From contig NZ_JACJHY010000001.1 of assembly GCF_014138625.1 (NCBI RefSeq), positions 186,001 to 250,000 on the forward strand: a stretch of 64,000 bases of DNA. The letters are read 5' to 3'. Made by a program: the position numbers and the translations under genes. The notes below the pieces were generated by a model. That model saw nothing but the letters and a program-made list of their open reading frames with translations. It did no database searches and had not been told where the DNA came from. This DNA is from Aminobacter ciceronei (GTDB lineage Bacteria > Pseudomonadota > Alphaproteobacteria > Rhizobiales > Rhizobiaceae). The stretch's first letter is position 1. Each line of letters opens with the position of its first letter. Positions 1 through 7,540 of the stretch are shown here, piece by piece.

Positions 1-2
1 AG

Positions 3-1418
3 GCCGAACAGCCTGCCGAGCAACCGGCGGAGAAGCCTGCAGAAGCGACCCCGGAACAGGTTCCCACCCCTGCTCCGGCGCCCGAAACCACCGCACCCGC
101 AGGTGAAGCGCCAGCGCAGGGCGAACAGCCTGCCGCGCAGCAGCCTTCGACCGAGCAGCCCGCGACTGGCGAGCAGCCGGCGACCGGCGAGCAACCGGCA
201 ACTGGTGAACAGCCACAACAGCCTGCCCAGCAGGGCGAAGCACCTGCAAACCAGCCACCGGTGAACCCCAACGAGGCGCCGATGCTTGACAGCCAGAAGG
301 AAGCGCCACCCGCCGAGGCTGGTGGCCGGCAGCCGGCTGCCGAAGGCCAGCCCGCTCAGCCCGCGCCCGAGGGCCAGACTGGCGAGCAGGCGGCGCAGCC
401 GGTACCGGTGCCCGTCGATCCGGGGCCGCCGCCGGTTGACGACAAGACGGCCACCGAGGCAGCCCAGCCTGTCGAGATCCAGGCCGTCACTGCCGAAAAG
501 GGCACCCGCATCGAAAAGATGCCCGAGGTAGACCTGCGCCGCAGGCCGCGACCTGAAGGCAGCGAGTTCCTGCGCGAGATCGGCGATCGGGTGATCATCC
601 AGATCAACAATGAGATCATCGTCGAGAGCAACGACCGGCCGCGTATCACGCGTGATGCGCAGGACGTCTATTACGAGGAACTGCCGCGCGGCCGTACTCG
701 CGAAGTCATCGTTCGCGACAATGGCAACCAGATCATCACCATCCGCAACCGATATGGCGACATCGTGCAGCGCTCGCGCATCACCCCCGATGGCCGCGAA
801 TATGTGCTGAGCTATGTCGACGACCAGTATTACGAGGGTATGGACGAGTGGCGCGATCCGGGTCTCGACCTGCCGCCCCTACAGCTCAATATTCCGCGCA
901 ACGAGTACATTCTCGACGCGCAATATGTCGAGGATGACGACGCCTATTACGACTTCCTCGAACGTCCTCCTGTGGAACGCGTCAAGCGGCTCTATTCGGT
1001 CGACGAGGTCAAGCGTTCGGCCCGTGTCCGCGACATCGCCCGGCGCGTCGATCTCGACACGCTGAGCTTCGAGTTCGGCTCGGCCTCGATCCCCGAGAGC
1101 GAGATCGCCAAGCTCGAGGGCGTCGCCAACGCGATGGAGAAGCTGCTCAAGAAGAACCCGGCCGAAACCTTCCTCATCGAGGGCCACACCGACGCCGTCG
1201 GTTCCGATGTCGCCAATCTGGCGCTGTCGGATCGCCGCGCCGAGGCCGTGGCGGACGCGCTTACAAACGTCTTCGGCATCCAGCCGGAGAACCTGTCGAC
1301 GCAGGGTTACGGCGAGCGCTACCTCAAGGTGAAGTCACAGAAGCCGGAGCGTGAGAACCGCCGCGTCGCAATCCGCCGCATCACCCCGCTGGTGGCACCG
1401 ATCGCCAGCGCCAACTAG
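3..1418 (+). CDS. OmpA family protein (5' truncated by window edge)
   Basis: The reading frame is open to the first base, so the N-terminus and any signal peptide lie outside the window; 471 residues are visible. The first ~150 residues are rich in Pro, Ala, Gln and Glu and include three tandem copies of an 18-bp unit (ATGEQP, bases 162-215). A charged middle region with many Asp/Arg/Tyr follows. The last ~110 residues are a C-terminal OmpA peptidoglycan-binding domain (FEFGSASI, IEGHTDAVGS, LSDRRAEAV, GYGERY, NRRVAIR). By family knowledge such proteins sit in the outer membrane or periplasm and hold peptidoglycan; the low-complexity part probably acts as a spacer. Followed by a strong terminator. 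Confidence 0.9.
   Translation, partial: AEQPAEQPAEKPAEATPEQVPTPAPAPETTAPAGEAPAQGEQPAAQQPSTEQPATGEQPATGEQPATGEQPQQPAQQGEAPANQPPVNPNEAPMLDSQKEAPPAEAGGRQPAAEGQPAQPAPEGQTGEQAAQPVPVPVDPGPPPVDDKTATEAAQPVEIQAVTAEKGTRIEKMPEVDLRRRPRPEGSEFLREIGDRVIIQINNEIIVESNDRPRITRDAQDVYYEELPRGRTREVIVRDNGNQIITIRNRYGDIVQRSRITPDGREYVLSYVDDQYYEGMDEWRDPGLDLPPLQLNIPRNEYILDAQYVEDDDAYYDFLERPPVERVKRLYSVDEVKRSARVRDIARRVDLDTLSFEFGSASIPESEIAKLEGVANAMEKLLKKNPAETFLIEGHTDAVGSDVANLALSDRRAEAVADALTNVFGIQPENLSTQGYGERYLKVKSQKPERENRRVAIRRITPLVAPIASAN
162..215 (+). repeat. Three tandem 18-bp repeats (ATGEQP) in OmpA linker
   Basis: Three in-frame copies of an 18-bp unit encoding ATGEQP, differing at third codon positions, so they are not a very recent duplication. 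They belong to the Pro/Ala/Gln-rich spacer of the OmpA-type protein. Confidence 0.85.
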
Positions 1419-1438
1419 CGGCTGAAGACACTGAAACG

Positions 1439-1471
1439 AAACCCGCCCCGCGCACTGCAGGGCGGGTTTTT
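1439..1471 (+). terminator. Rho-independent terminator of OmpA-family gene
   Basis: Stem AACCCGCCC pairs with GGGCGGGTT around a GC-rich loop and is followed by a run of T, 20 nt after the stop codon. Confidence 0.85.
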
Positions 1472-1474
1472 GCC

Positions 1475-1659
1475 GCCAAAGCATCCTTTTCGGACATGAA
1501 ATCGCCGGTAACAATCACGCGATCACCCGGCTTTGGCCATTGAATCGCTGGATTTTGATGCCACCTTGTGGATGACGTGGTTCCCTGCCCCGTCCCATCT
1601 CCGGCGTTCAAGGAGATCAGGCCCGGCCGAATCCCCCTCCAGCGGCCGGGCCTTGTTTT
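1475..1659 (+). ncRNA. Candidate small RNA ending in its own terminator
   Basis: A hairpin GGCCCGGCC (1620-1628) / GGCCGGGCC (1644-1652) followed by TTGTTTTA looks like an intrinsic terminator, yet it lies downstream of another terminator with no coding sequence between. An 8-bp complementary pair (1475-1482 / 1530-1537) could close a 5' stem. No promoter was identified and no known RNA family is recognised, so this is a low-confidence call; the hairpin might instead act in the leader of the downstream gene. Confidence 0.3.
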
Positions 1660-1723
1660 ATCCGCCAAGCTGTTGCATTCGTCGGCACCGCCTCATTTTC
1701 CAATCGCCATTTTCGGACGTCTC

Positions 1724-2260
1724 ATGAAACGCCTCGAACACGCCGTCGAATCCATCATTCTCGCCTCGCGCTGGCTGCTCGTGGTGTTCTACCTCGGCCT
1801 CGCCGTGGCGCTCGGCATCTACGCGCTGTCCTTCGTCAAGAAGCTCTACGAGTTCGTCATGAAGGTGATGGTGCTCGACGACACCGACACCATCCTCAAG
1901 GTGCTCGGCCTGATCGACGCGGCCCTTGTCGCCTCGCTGGTGGTGATGGTCATCATCTCGGGCTACGAGAACTTTGTCAGCCGCTTCGACAATCATGACG
2001 GCGAGGTCCATTGGCTCGGCACGATCGACATCAGCTCGCTCAAGATCAAGGTTGCCTCGACAATCGTCGCAATCTCGTCGATCCACCTGCTGCAGGTCTT
2101 CCTCAACGCCCAGCAATATACCTCCGACCAGCTGATGTGGCTGACCATCATTCACCTGGCCTTCGTGCTGTCGGCGCTGCTGCTTGCCTATATCGACCGC
2201 CTGACCGGCCTCTCCAAAGGCGACAAGAAGGCCGCCGGCGAGGACGGCCCGAGCCTCTAG
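1724..2260 (+). CDS. YqhA/UPF0114-type inner membrane protein
   Basis: A 178-residue integral membrane protein with four predicted helices (about residues 13-37, 55-80, 105-125 and 133-157). The motif order (EHAVESIILASRWLLV at the start, ISGYENFVSRFD after helix 2, WLGTIDISSLKIKVASTIVAISSIHLL) matches the UPF0114 (YqhA) family, whose function is unknown. The ATG at 1724 was chosen because the conserved part begins directly there; upstream frame-open codons have no conserved sequence. A terminator follows ~100 nt downstream, so it seems to be a single-gene unit. Confidence 0.85.
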   Translation: MKRLEHAVESIILASRWLLVVFYLGLAVALGIYALSFVKKLYEFVMKVMVLDDTDTILKVLGLIDAALVASLVVMVIISGYENFVSRFDNHDGEVHWLGTIDISSLKIKVASTIVAISSIHLLQVFLNAQQYTSDQLMWLTIIHLAFVLSALLLAYIDRLTGLSKGDKKAAGEDGPSL

Positions 2261-2357
2261 GAGGGAACGTCGGCCGGATTCATTTTCTCAACCGCACCGG
2301 CCAAGCCACTGGATTGACTCACCTTCGGCCGTTAGGGCGCCGATTGACATCAATGGA

Positions 2358-2390
2358 CGGAGGTGCTGCACAGGCGCCTCCGTTTTTGTT
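2358..2390 (+). terminator. Terminator downstream of YqhA-type gene
   Basis: CGGAGGTGC (2358-2366) pairs with GCGCCTCCG (2374-2382, one G-T pair) and is followed by TTTTTGTTT. It overlaps the first ATG (2353) of the next open frame, which argues that this ATG is not the true start of the next gene. Confidence 0.7.
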
Positions 2391-2415
2391 TGCGCAGGAG
2401 GCTCTGCTGCGGCTG

Positions 2416-2634
2416 TTGGGATATGCACTGCTCGTCCTGGGCGTCCTGGTCTGTTCGGCGACCTTCGGCGGCTGGATCTGGCTGAACGCCCATGGCTGCG
2501 GCACCGGCTGCAACGATTTCCGCCTGCGCTGGGAAGACACCGAGGCGCTCGCCGTATTCATCCCGCCCTTCATTGCCGGCGCCGTGCTGACGCTGGCCGG
2601 CGCCGGCACGATCCTTTCCCATCGCAGGAAGTAG
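2416..2634 (+). CDS. Small two-helix membrane protein, hypothetical
   Basis: Not recognised. The frame is open from ATG 2353 to 2634, but that ATG lies inside a terminator, so a later start is more likely; a TTG at 2416 lies 14 nt after an AGGAGG-like stretch (2396-2401) and would give 72 residues. The product has two hydrophobic helices (LGYALLVLGVLVCSATFGGWIWL and FIPPFIAGAVLTLAGAGTIL), a two-Cys segment between them (HGCGTGCNDFRLRWEDTE) and a basic C-terminus (SHRRK). Start and reality are both uncertain, but codon usage and the helix pattern look coding. Confidence 0.5.
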   Translation: MGYALLVLGVLVCSATFGGWIWLNAHGCGTGCNDFRLRWEDTEALAVFIPPFIAGAVLTLAGAGTILSHRRK

Positions 2635-2820
2635 CCGGACAATACCGGCGCCGCGCGGGACGGCAGTTACAGGCCTGCGATCGTCCCTGGCACCATCGAA
2701 CAACCGACCATGGCAGTACTGAACATCTGGCACGGTTCTTAATCTTGCTTCCGAAGCGAGGACCATCTCCCCCATCTGGGACGCTTTTTCGGAACGGGCC
2801 GAAATCCCACGGGGGCTAAT

Positions 2821-3249
2821 ATGCGCACCACTCTTGATCGTGTTCGCCACGCCATCAGCTTCGAACTGATCGGGCTGGCGCTGGTCACGCCGCTTGGCGC
2901 CTGGGCTTTCCATATGCCGATGGGCGACATCGGCGCCGTCGCCATCGTCAGCGCGACGATCGCAACGATCTGGAACTACCTGTTCAATCTCGGCTTCGAC
3001 CACCTGCTTCTGGCGATCAAAGGCAGCGTCCGGAAATCGCTGCCTGTGCGTGTCGCTCACTCTGTCCTGTTCGAGGTCGGGCTTCTCGCCGTCCTGATGC
3101 CGTTCATTGCCTGGTATCTCGGCGTGAGCCTTCTTCAGGCGCTGCTGATGGATGCGTCCTTTGCGGGTTTCTACATGGCCTACGCATTCGTCTTCAACCT
3201 AGCCTACGACCGGGTCTATCCGGTGCAGGAGCGCCCGGCCAAGGCCTAG
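2821..3249 (+). CDS. PACE family multidrug efflux transporter
   Basis: A 142-residue protein with four transmembrane helices arranged as two related pairs, the bacterial transmembrane pair (BTP) layout of the proteobacterial antimicrobial compound efflux (PACE) family. Typical features are the short N-terminus RVRHAISFELIGLALVTPLGAWAF, the pair-linking NYLFNLGFDHLL, and the repeat-matching HSVLFEVGLLAVLMPFIAWYLG with FVFNLAYDRVYP. Family members (AceI-like) export biguanides such as chlorhexidine and related cations; the natural substrate here is unknown. ATG 2821 follows CACGGGGGCTAAT, an acceptable ribosome site. Confidence 0.85.
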   Translation: MRTTLDRVRHAISFELIGLALVTPLGAWAFHMPMGDIGAVAIVSATIATIWNYLFNLGFDHLLLAIKGSVRKSLPVRVAHSVLFEVGLLAVLMPFIAWYLGVSLLQALLMDASFAGFYMAYAFVFNLAYDRVYPVQERPAKA

Positions 3250-3294
3250 ATCAGGCGCTGCCAATGGTTCTGGCCTCGCGAAACTGGAAACAGC

Positions 3295-3570
3295 ATGCTC
3301 GAGCAGATTGGAATCCCTGCCGCACGCGTTCGCCTCACCTGGTTTGGTGGCGACCCTGAACCGACAGATGGGGTCTATTCAACCACTGCAAGGTTTGAAG
3401 AAGACGTGGACTGGCCATCCGGAGAGACCTGGAGCGTCGTGCTCGCGTTCGACAGGGGTAATGTGAGCGCCTATTTCCTGTCAGTTTTGGCGCCACACCA
3501 GCGCCTTCGCGCCGGCGCACGGCGCTGGTGGAGGTATTGGGATGATTTTGGCCGTTGTCGAGCGAGGTAG
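3295..3570 (+). CDS. Hypothetical protein, possibly frameshifted at its C-terminus
   Basis: 91 residues starting at an ATG after GGAAACAGC. The first ~70 residues read as a compact beta-rich domain (ARVRLTWFGGDPEPTDGVYSTTARFEEDVDWPSGETWSVV, split here for description, then APHQRLRAGA). The last ~18 residues are Trp/Arg-rich and unconvincing; another frame across the same bases reads ALVEVLG followed by a stop, which would better suit the end of a beta-barrel. This may be an indel in a short conserved hypothetical gene. It follows the PACE gene by 45 nt and could share its transcript. Confidence 0.45.
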   Translation: MLEQIGIPAARVRLTWFGGDPEPTDGVYSTTARFEEDVDWPSGETWSVVLAFDRGNVSAYFLSVLAPHQRLRAGARRWWRYWDDFGRCRAR

Positions 3571-3757
3571 CGTCCGCTGCTCACCAGAGCCCCGCAAGTG
3601 GACAAGGCAAGGGTGATAGCCGGTTTTCTGCTGGCAGCTTTTGCGTGGGCATCTTGTCTGGCCGGGCGCCGAACCTTTCTTCAAAACGCCGCATTCATCT
3701 TGCGTTCAAGCCATGCTCGCTAAGGTCGAGGCCTCCAACGATTCGAGGACTTCTATC

Positions 3758-4282
3758 GTGTCAATCGCCCAAACCCTTACGATGCGAACGGCCTTCGCAT
3801 CGATCTGCGTCGCCGGACTGGCGGCAACCGTCTCCGCCGTCACCCCCACCCCTGCAGAGGCTCAACGGCTGATCCGCTGCGCATCGGAAGGCGGCACCTG
3901 CCGCCTGCCCTATCCGGCAGAAGTCGTCTATGGCGCGCAAGGCAGGACCACCTCGCGCTTCATCGACGCGCCCGCGGTCCGCTGCTCGAACCGCAGCTTC
4001 GGCGATCCGGCACCGGGCCTGCGCAAGGAATGCTACATCGTCGAGCGCGGCCGGCGCAGCCGCGACTATGGCGATGGCGGCTACGGCGAACCGCGCCGCA
4101 AGCGCTGGGTGGCCTGCGCCAGCGAGAACGACTATTGCGATTTCTACGGCCGCAAGCGAGTGCGCTACGGCACGATGAGCCAGTTCGAGGAAGGCGTCTT
4201 CCGCGACGGCGTCGATTGCGACAACGAGACCTTCGGCGATCCGGCGCCCGGCATGCGCAAGCGTTGCTACATCCAGGACTGA
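3758..4282 (+). CDS. Exported Cys-rich protein with duplicated domain, hypothetical
   Basis: About 174 residues from a GTG at 3758, which has GAGGA eight bases upstream; an ATG at 3782 is the main alternative. A signal peptide with an A-x-A-like cut (PTPAEA-QR) precedes two copies of a ~55-residue domain. Each copy has the pattern C-ASE-x-x-x-C, a Tyr-Gly or Tyr-Gly-Thr segment, then C-x-N-x-x-FGDPAPG-[LM]RK-x-C-Y (RSFGDPAPGLRKECY and ETFGDPAPGMRKRCY). A Gly/Tyr/Arg-rich linker separates them. Conserved Cys pairs suggest disulfides in the periplasm. Function not known. A terminator shared in form with others in the window follows. Confidence 0.75.
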   Translation: MSIAQTLTMRTAFASICVAGLAATVSAVTPTPAEAQRLIRCASEGGTCRLPYPAEVVYGAQGRTTSRFIDAPAVRCSNRSFGDPAPGLRKECYIVERGRRSRDYGDGGYGEPRRKRWVACASENDYCDFYGRKRVRYGTMSQFEEGVFRDGVDCDNETFGDPAPGMRKRCYIQD

Positions 4283-4319
4283 GCCTGCCGGCCAGGTAGA
4301 AGCCATAGTGATAAAGTGA

Positions 4320-4348
4320 CGGAGGCGCCTCGCGGCGCCTCCGTTTTC
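4320..4348 (+). terminator. Terminator after the Cys-rich protein gene
   Basis: A perfect 10-bp stem CGGAGGCGCC / GGCGCCTCCG with a four-base loop is followed by TTTTCGTTT. It lies between convergent genes. Confidence 0.85.
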
Positions 4349-4356
4349 GTTTGCGT

Positions 4357-4782
4357 TCAGGCGTCAACCGTACCCGGCGCATACAGCGCCAGAAACTCGG
4401 GGCTCGGCGGGATCGGCGTGATGACGTCGATTAGAACGCCATTGGGGTCCCTGGTGATGAAGTGGCGCTGCCCGAAGTCTTCGTCGCGCAGCGACCGCAG
4501 GATCGGCAGCCCTTCCGCGACGACCCGCGCATGCACGGCATCGACATCCTTGACCTCGAAATTGATCAGCAGGCCGGCGACCCGCCCGCGCCCCTCTTCG
4601 GGGATCGTCTCGTGATCGCCCTGGACGATGGCGAGATTGACGTCCCTGTCTTCCGCCGACCGCAGATGGACATACCAGCCGGCATCAAACTGTGACTCGA
4701 AGCGGAAGTGCTTGACGTAGAACGCGGCGGTGCCGGCGACGTCGCCGGTCATGATCACGGGATAATAGCTTGTCGTTTTCAT
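4357..4782 (-). CDS. VOC family protein (glyoxalase/bleomycin-resistance fold)
   Basis: 141 residues; the start at 4782 has a GAAGGA ribosome site. One vicinal-oxygen-chelate domain: [21 protein letters not shown] at the N-terminus, [21 protein letters not shown] in the middle and [17 protein letters not shown] near the end. Members bind a metal and act as lyases, dioxygenases or resistance proteins; the substrate cannot be read from sequence. It is transcribed divergently from a TetR regulator, and two matching operator copies lie between them, so it is very likely the regulator's target. Confidence 0.85.
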   Translation of the reverse strand: MKTTSYYPVIMTGDVAGTAAFYVKHFRFESQFDAGWYVHLRSAEDRDVNLAIVQGDHETIPEEGRGRVAGLLINFEVKDVDAVHARVVAEGLPILRSLRDEDFGQRHFITRDPNGVLIDVITPIPPSPEFLALYAPGTVDA

Positions 4783-4805
4783 GGCTTTCCTTCTCTCCTC
4801 AATCA

Positions 4806-4851
4806 ACATACAGTCTGCATGTAAATTCGAATTAACATACAGGCTGAATGT
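4806..4851. promoter_or_regulatory. Two TetR-type operators between VOC and TetR genes
   Basis: Two 17-bp imperfect palindromes, ACATACAGTCTGCATGT (4806-4822) and ACATACAGGCTGAATGT (4835-4851), share the form ACATACAG-N-CTG-N-ATGT with centres 29 bp apart (nearly three helix turns). The second ends on the base before the regulator's ATG, which suggests tight autorepression. Binding is inferred from position and symmetry. Confidence 0.75.
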
Positions 4852-5457
4852 ATGCAAGTGAAAACCGAGCGCCGTTCCAACCGTGACCGCACCGAGGCGA
4901 CGCGCGGCGACCTGATCGCTGCCGCGCGCAGGCTGTTCACCGAAAAATCCTATGCCGAAACCGGCACGCCGGAGATCGTGGCTGCGGCCGGCGTCACGCG
5001 CGGCGCGCTCTATCACCACTTCAGCGACAAGCAGGCGCTGTTTGCGGCGGTCGTCGAGCAGGAGGCGCATGCGGTTGCCGAAGAGATCGAACGCGCGGCA
5101 CCCGTCTCCCTTGGCGCCCGCGAAGCGCTTCTTGTCGGTACCGAAGCCTATCTCCGGGCGATGCAGATGCCGGGACGGACGCGGCTTTTGCTGCTCGACG
5201 GCCCGGCGGTGCTCGGCCGTCCCGGCATGGACGCCATCGACGACCGCCATGGCAACCGCACGCTGCGCGAAGGCCTCGCAGCGGCCATGCGTGCCGGCGC
5301 AATGCGCAAGCTACCGCCGACCACCCTTACCAGCCTGCTCGCAGCCACCTTCGATCGCGCCGCGCTGGCGATCGATACGGGCGCGCCCTTCGCCGACCAG
5401 ATGGCGGTCATCTCGGCGCTGATCGACGGGTTGATGACGGCCGAGCAGCCGGCCTGA
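4852..5457 (+). CDS. TetR/AcrR family transcriptional regulator
   Basis: 201 residues. The N-terminal helix-turn-helix is clear (about residues 30-60: [25 protein letters not shown]). The rest is a helical ligand-binding domain of normal length. The ATG at 4852 directly follows an operator copy and has only a weak ribosome site, so the transcript leader must be very short; GTG 4858 is an alternative start. Divergent from the VOC gene and probably represses both. The gene ends 3 bp before the convergent LysR gene. Confidence 0.9.
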   Translation: MQVKTERRSNRDRTEATRGDLIAAARRLFTEKSYAETGTPEIVAAAGVTRGALYHHFSDKQALFAAVVEQEAHAVAEEIERAAPVSLGAREALLVGTEAYLRAMQMPGRTRLLLLDGPAVLGRPGMDAIDDRHGNRTLREGLAAAMRAGAMRKLPPTTLTSLLAATFDRAALAIDTGAPFADQMAVISALIDGLMTAEQPA

Positions 5458-5460
5458 CGC

Positions 5461-6396
5461 TCACGCCATGCCGGTCGCTGTATGGCGCTGCGGCTCGAAC
5501 TCGTTGAAACAGCCAAGCTCGCACTTGAACTGCTCGATCAGCCAGGCCGCCGCCGGCTTTGGCGTGCTGTCGGCGCGGTGCATGGCAAACAGCGGCGAGC
5601 GCTGCTCGCTGTAAGGCTCGAGATTGAGCTCGACCAGGCGGCCATTGGCCAGATCGTCGGCGATCAGCCAGCGCGGCAGACCGCCCCAGCCGAGCCCCTC
5701 GCGCATGAGCGCATGTTTGGTGCGCATGTCGGTCAGCCGCCAGGTGCGATAGGCGAACACGCCGAAATCGCGTCCGCGCGTCCGCTCCGACTGGTCCGAC
5801 ACGACAAGCTGGATGTGCTCGCGCATTTCCTCCAGCGGCACCGGTCCTAAAATCTGCGCCAGCGGGTGATCGGGAGCGGCTGCCGGCACCATGGACATGA
5901 AGCCAAGGCGAACAAGTTGCACCTCGGCCTCGCCAGTTATGCCGCCCACTCCGAGATCGGCCTGCCCGGTCATGACCTGATCGACGATCAGCCCGAGCGA
6001 GCCGACATGCAGGCGCAGCGCCACGGTCGGGAATCGCTCCTCGAACGCCTTCAGCACCGGGACCAGCACCGGCGACGGCAAGGCGACCTCGACCGACATC
6101 GCGACCTCCGCCTCGAGTCCCTGCTGATGGCCGCTGGCCCGCGAGCGGATCCGCTGCAGCACGCCGATCATGCGGCGCGCATCTTCCAGCATCGTCTTGC
6201 CGACGTCGGTCAGCTGCGGCTCGCGCGTGCCTTCGCGCTCGAACAGCCTGAGACCCAACTGCGCCTCGAGATTGGCAATGGCATAGCTGATGACCGACTG
6301 CGCACGGTTGAGCTTGCGGCCGGCGGCGGAAAAACTTCCGGTTTCAGCCACGACGACAAAGACCTGTAGCTGGTCGAGGGTGGGATTGGGCTGCAT
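5461..6396 (-). CDS. LysR family transcriptional regulator
   Basis: 311 residues. N-terminal winged helix-turn-helix (residues 8-65: LDQLQVFVVVAETGSFSAAGRKLNRAQSVISYAIANLE, broken here for reading, then RLFERE) and a two-lobed effector domain from about residue 95. Divergent from the azoreductase gene; a perfect inverted repeat (6398-6422) begins just 2 bp upstream of its start codon. By the usual LysR logic it autoregulates and activates the neighbouring flavoenzyme in response to a redox or aromatic signal; the effector is unknown. Confidence 0.9.
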   Translation of the reverse strand: MQPNPTLDQLQVFVVVAETGSFSAAGRKLNRAQSVISYAIANLEAQLGLRLFEREGTREPQLTDVGKTMLEDARRMIGVLQRIRSRASGHQQGLEAEVAMSVEVALPSPVLVPVLKAFEERFPTVALRLHVGSLGLIVDQVMTGQADLGVGGITGEAEVQLVRLGFMSMVPAAAPDHPLAQILGPVPLEEMREHIQLVVSDQSERTRGRDFGVFAYRTWRLTDMRTKHALMREGLGWGGLPRWLIADDLANGRLVELNLEPYSEQRSPLFAMHRADSTPKPAAAWLIEQFKCELGCFNEFEPQRHTATGMA

Positions 6397-6397
6397 C

Positions 6398-6422
6398 TAT
6401 CCATCCAGATTATCGATGGATA
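6398..6422. promoter_or_regulatory. LysR operator: TATCCATC N9 GATGGATA
   Basis: A perfect 8-bp inverted repeat (6398-6405 and 6415-6422) with a 9-bp spacer lies between the divergent LysR and azoreductase genes. The T-N-A symmetry and position fit a LysR recognition site. An AT-rich stretch (6419-6436) beside it could hold the promoter. Confidence 0.7.
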
Positions 6423-6506
6423 ATATATAAAATATGCCAGTTTTTCAAATGGGTTGGCTCGACCATATTCAACGCATCGAACAATCCAACCCCAGGAGAA
6501 ACCGCC

Positions 6507-7142
6507 ATGTCCGTCCTGCTTGTCACGTCCAGCCCCCGCGGTGCCGCCTCGCATTCGACCCGCATCGCTACCGAATTTGCCCACAAGCTGGTGGCCGCCG
6601 ATCCCGCGGCCACTCTCGTCGTCCGCGACCTCGTCGCCAACCCGCTGCCGCATATCGATACCGACTACGCCACGGGTATCTACACGCCGGCTGAAGCCCG
6701 GACCAAGCGCCAGGCCGAGGTCGTCGGCGTGTCCGACGCCGTGCTCGACGAGTTGTTTGCCGCCGACACCGTCATCCTCGCCACCGGCTTCATCAACTTC
6801 AACATCTCGTCGACGCTGAAATCGTGGGTCGACCACGTCGCCCGCTCGGGCAAGACCTTCGCTTATGGCGAAAACGGCCCCAAAGGCCTGGTCACCGGCA
6901 AGAAGGTCTATATCGTGCTGGCCTCAGGCGGCATCTATTCGGAAGGTGCTGCCGTCCAGATGGACCACGCCATCCCCTATCTGCGCAGCGTGCTCGGCTT
7001 CATCGGCATGACCGACGTCGAGGTCGTCCGTATCGAGGGCGTCGGCATGGGCCCGGACGCAGTCACGGCAGCCCTCGCCAAGGCAACGGCCAAGGTCGAT
7101 GCGCTGGTTGCATCCTCAGCCCATACGGCCATTGCCGCATAG
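6507..7142 (+). CDS. azoR: FMN-dependent NADH-azoreductase
   Basis: 211 residues of the flavodoxin-like AzoR family. The N-terminal SSPRGAASHST motif (residues 8-18) is the FMN phosphate loop, and FINFNISSTLKSWVDHVARSGKTF is the family hallmark that contacts the flavin and the dimer partner. ASGGIYSEG follows as the second flavin loop. These cytoplasmic dimers reduce azo bonds and quinones with NADH. An AGGAGA ribosome site lies ahead of the ATG. Probably controlled by the divergent LysR. The symbol is by family; paralogues exist in many rhizobia. Confidence 0.88.
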   Translation: MSVLLVTSSPRGAASHSTRIATEFAHKLVAADPAATLVVRDLVANPLPHIDTDYATGIYTPAEARTKRQAEVVGVSDAVLDELFAADTVILATGFINFNISSTLKSWVDHVARSGKTFAYGENGPKGLVTGKKVYIVLASGGIYSEGAAVQMDHAIPYLRSVLGFIGMTDVEVVRIEGVGMGPDAVTAALAKATAKVDALVASSAHTAIAA

Positions 7143-7540
7143 CACCCTTACGATCGCCACGATTGCCATCGGGCGGACGCAGTCAGCGCTCGCCCGATTC
7201 TTATTGTCGGTGCGTGCCGGCACCGTGCTTGCCCACCCTCGTTGATCCAGTTGTCTTTCGATGCCGGACCAGCATCCGCCTCCAATGTCGCAGGCACAGG
7301 ACGAAGCAAGCGACGACAGGCGAAAAACACCGCCGCTGCAGGCGCAGAGGGCATCACTTTCCCATACTCCCGCCGTCGGCGCCTCACCATAGGTAAGCAC
7401 CTTCTCAATTACATAAACTTACTTGAGTTATTTTATCTTGCTGGCCATAGTCTGCTTGCTGGCTCCATTGGCCAGCGCAGGCGCCCACGGGAGGGGAGCT
7501 GCCACCTCACGGCGCCGCCTGATTACGAGAGGAGATTTCC
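7143..7540. other. 398-bp intergenic region
   Basis: No gene seen. The first part carries a probable azoreductase terminator: ATCGGGCG (7168-7175) and CGCCCGAT (7191-7198) followed by TCTTATTGT. An AT-rich patch at about 7390-7440 probably holds the promoter of the PIG-L gene, which starts after a strong GAGGAGA ribosome site. Open frames here are short and have no recognisable product. Confidence 0.5.
7168..7204 (+). terminator. Probable terminator of azoreductase gene
   Basis: Eight-base perfect arms with a 15-base loop and a moderately T-rich tail, 26 nt after the stop codon. The long loop lowers confidence. Confidence 0.5.

Larger units (their letters stand above)
1419..1723. other. 305-bp intergenic region with two terminators
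   Basis: No protein gene seen. It holds the OmpA-gene terminator (1439-1471), a second hairpin with a T-rich tail (1620-1659) and, between them, a possible long-range stem (GCCAAAGC at 1475-1482 with GCTTTGGC at 1530-1537). A second terminator with no gene before it suggests a small RNA ending there; see findings. Confidence 0.5.
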
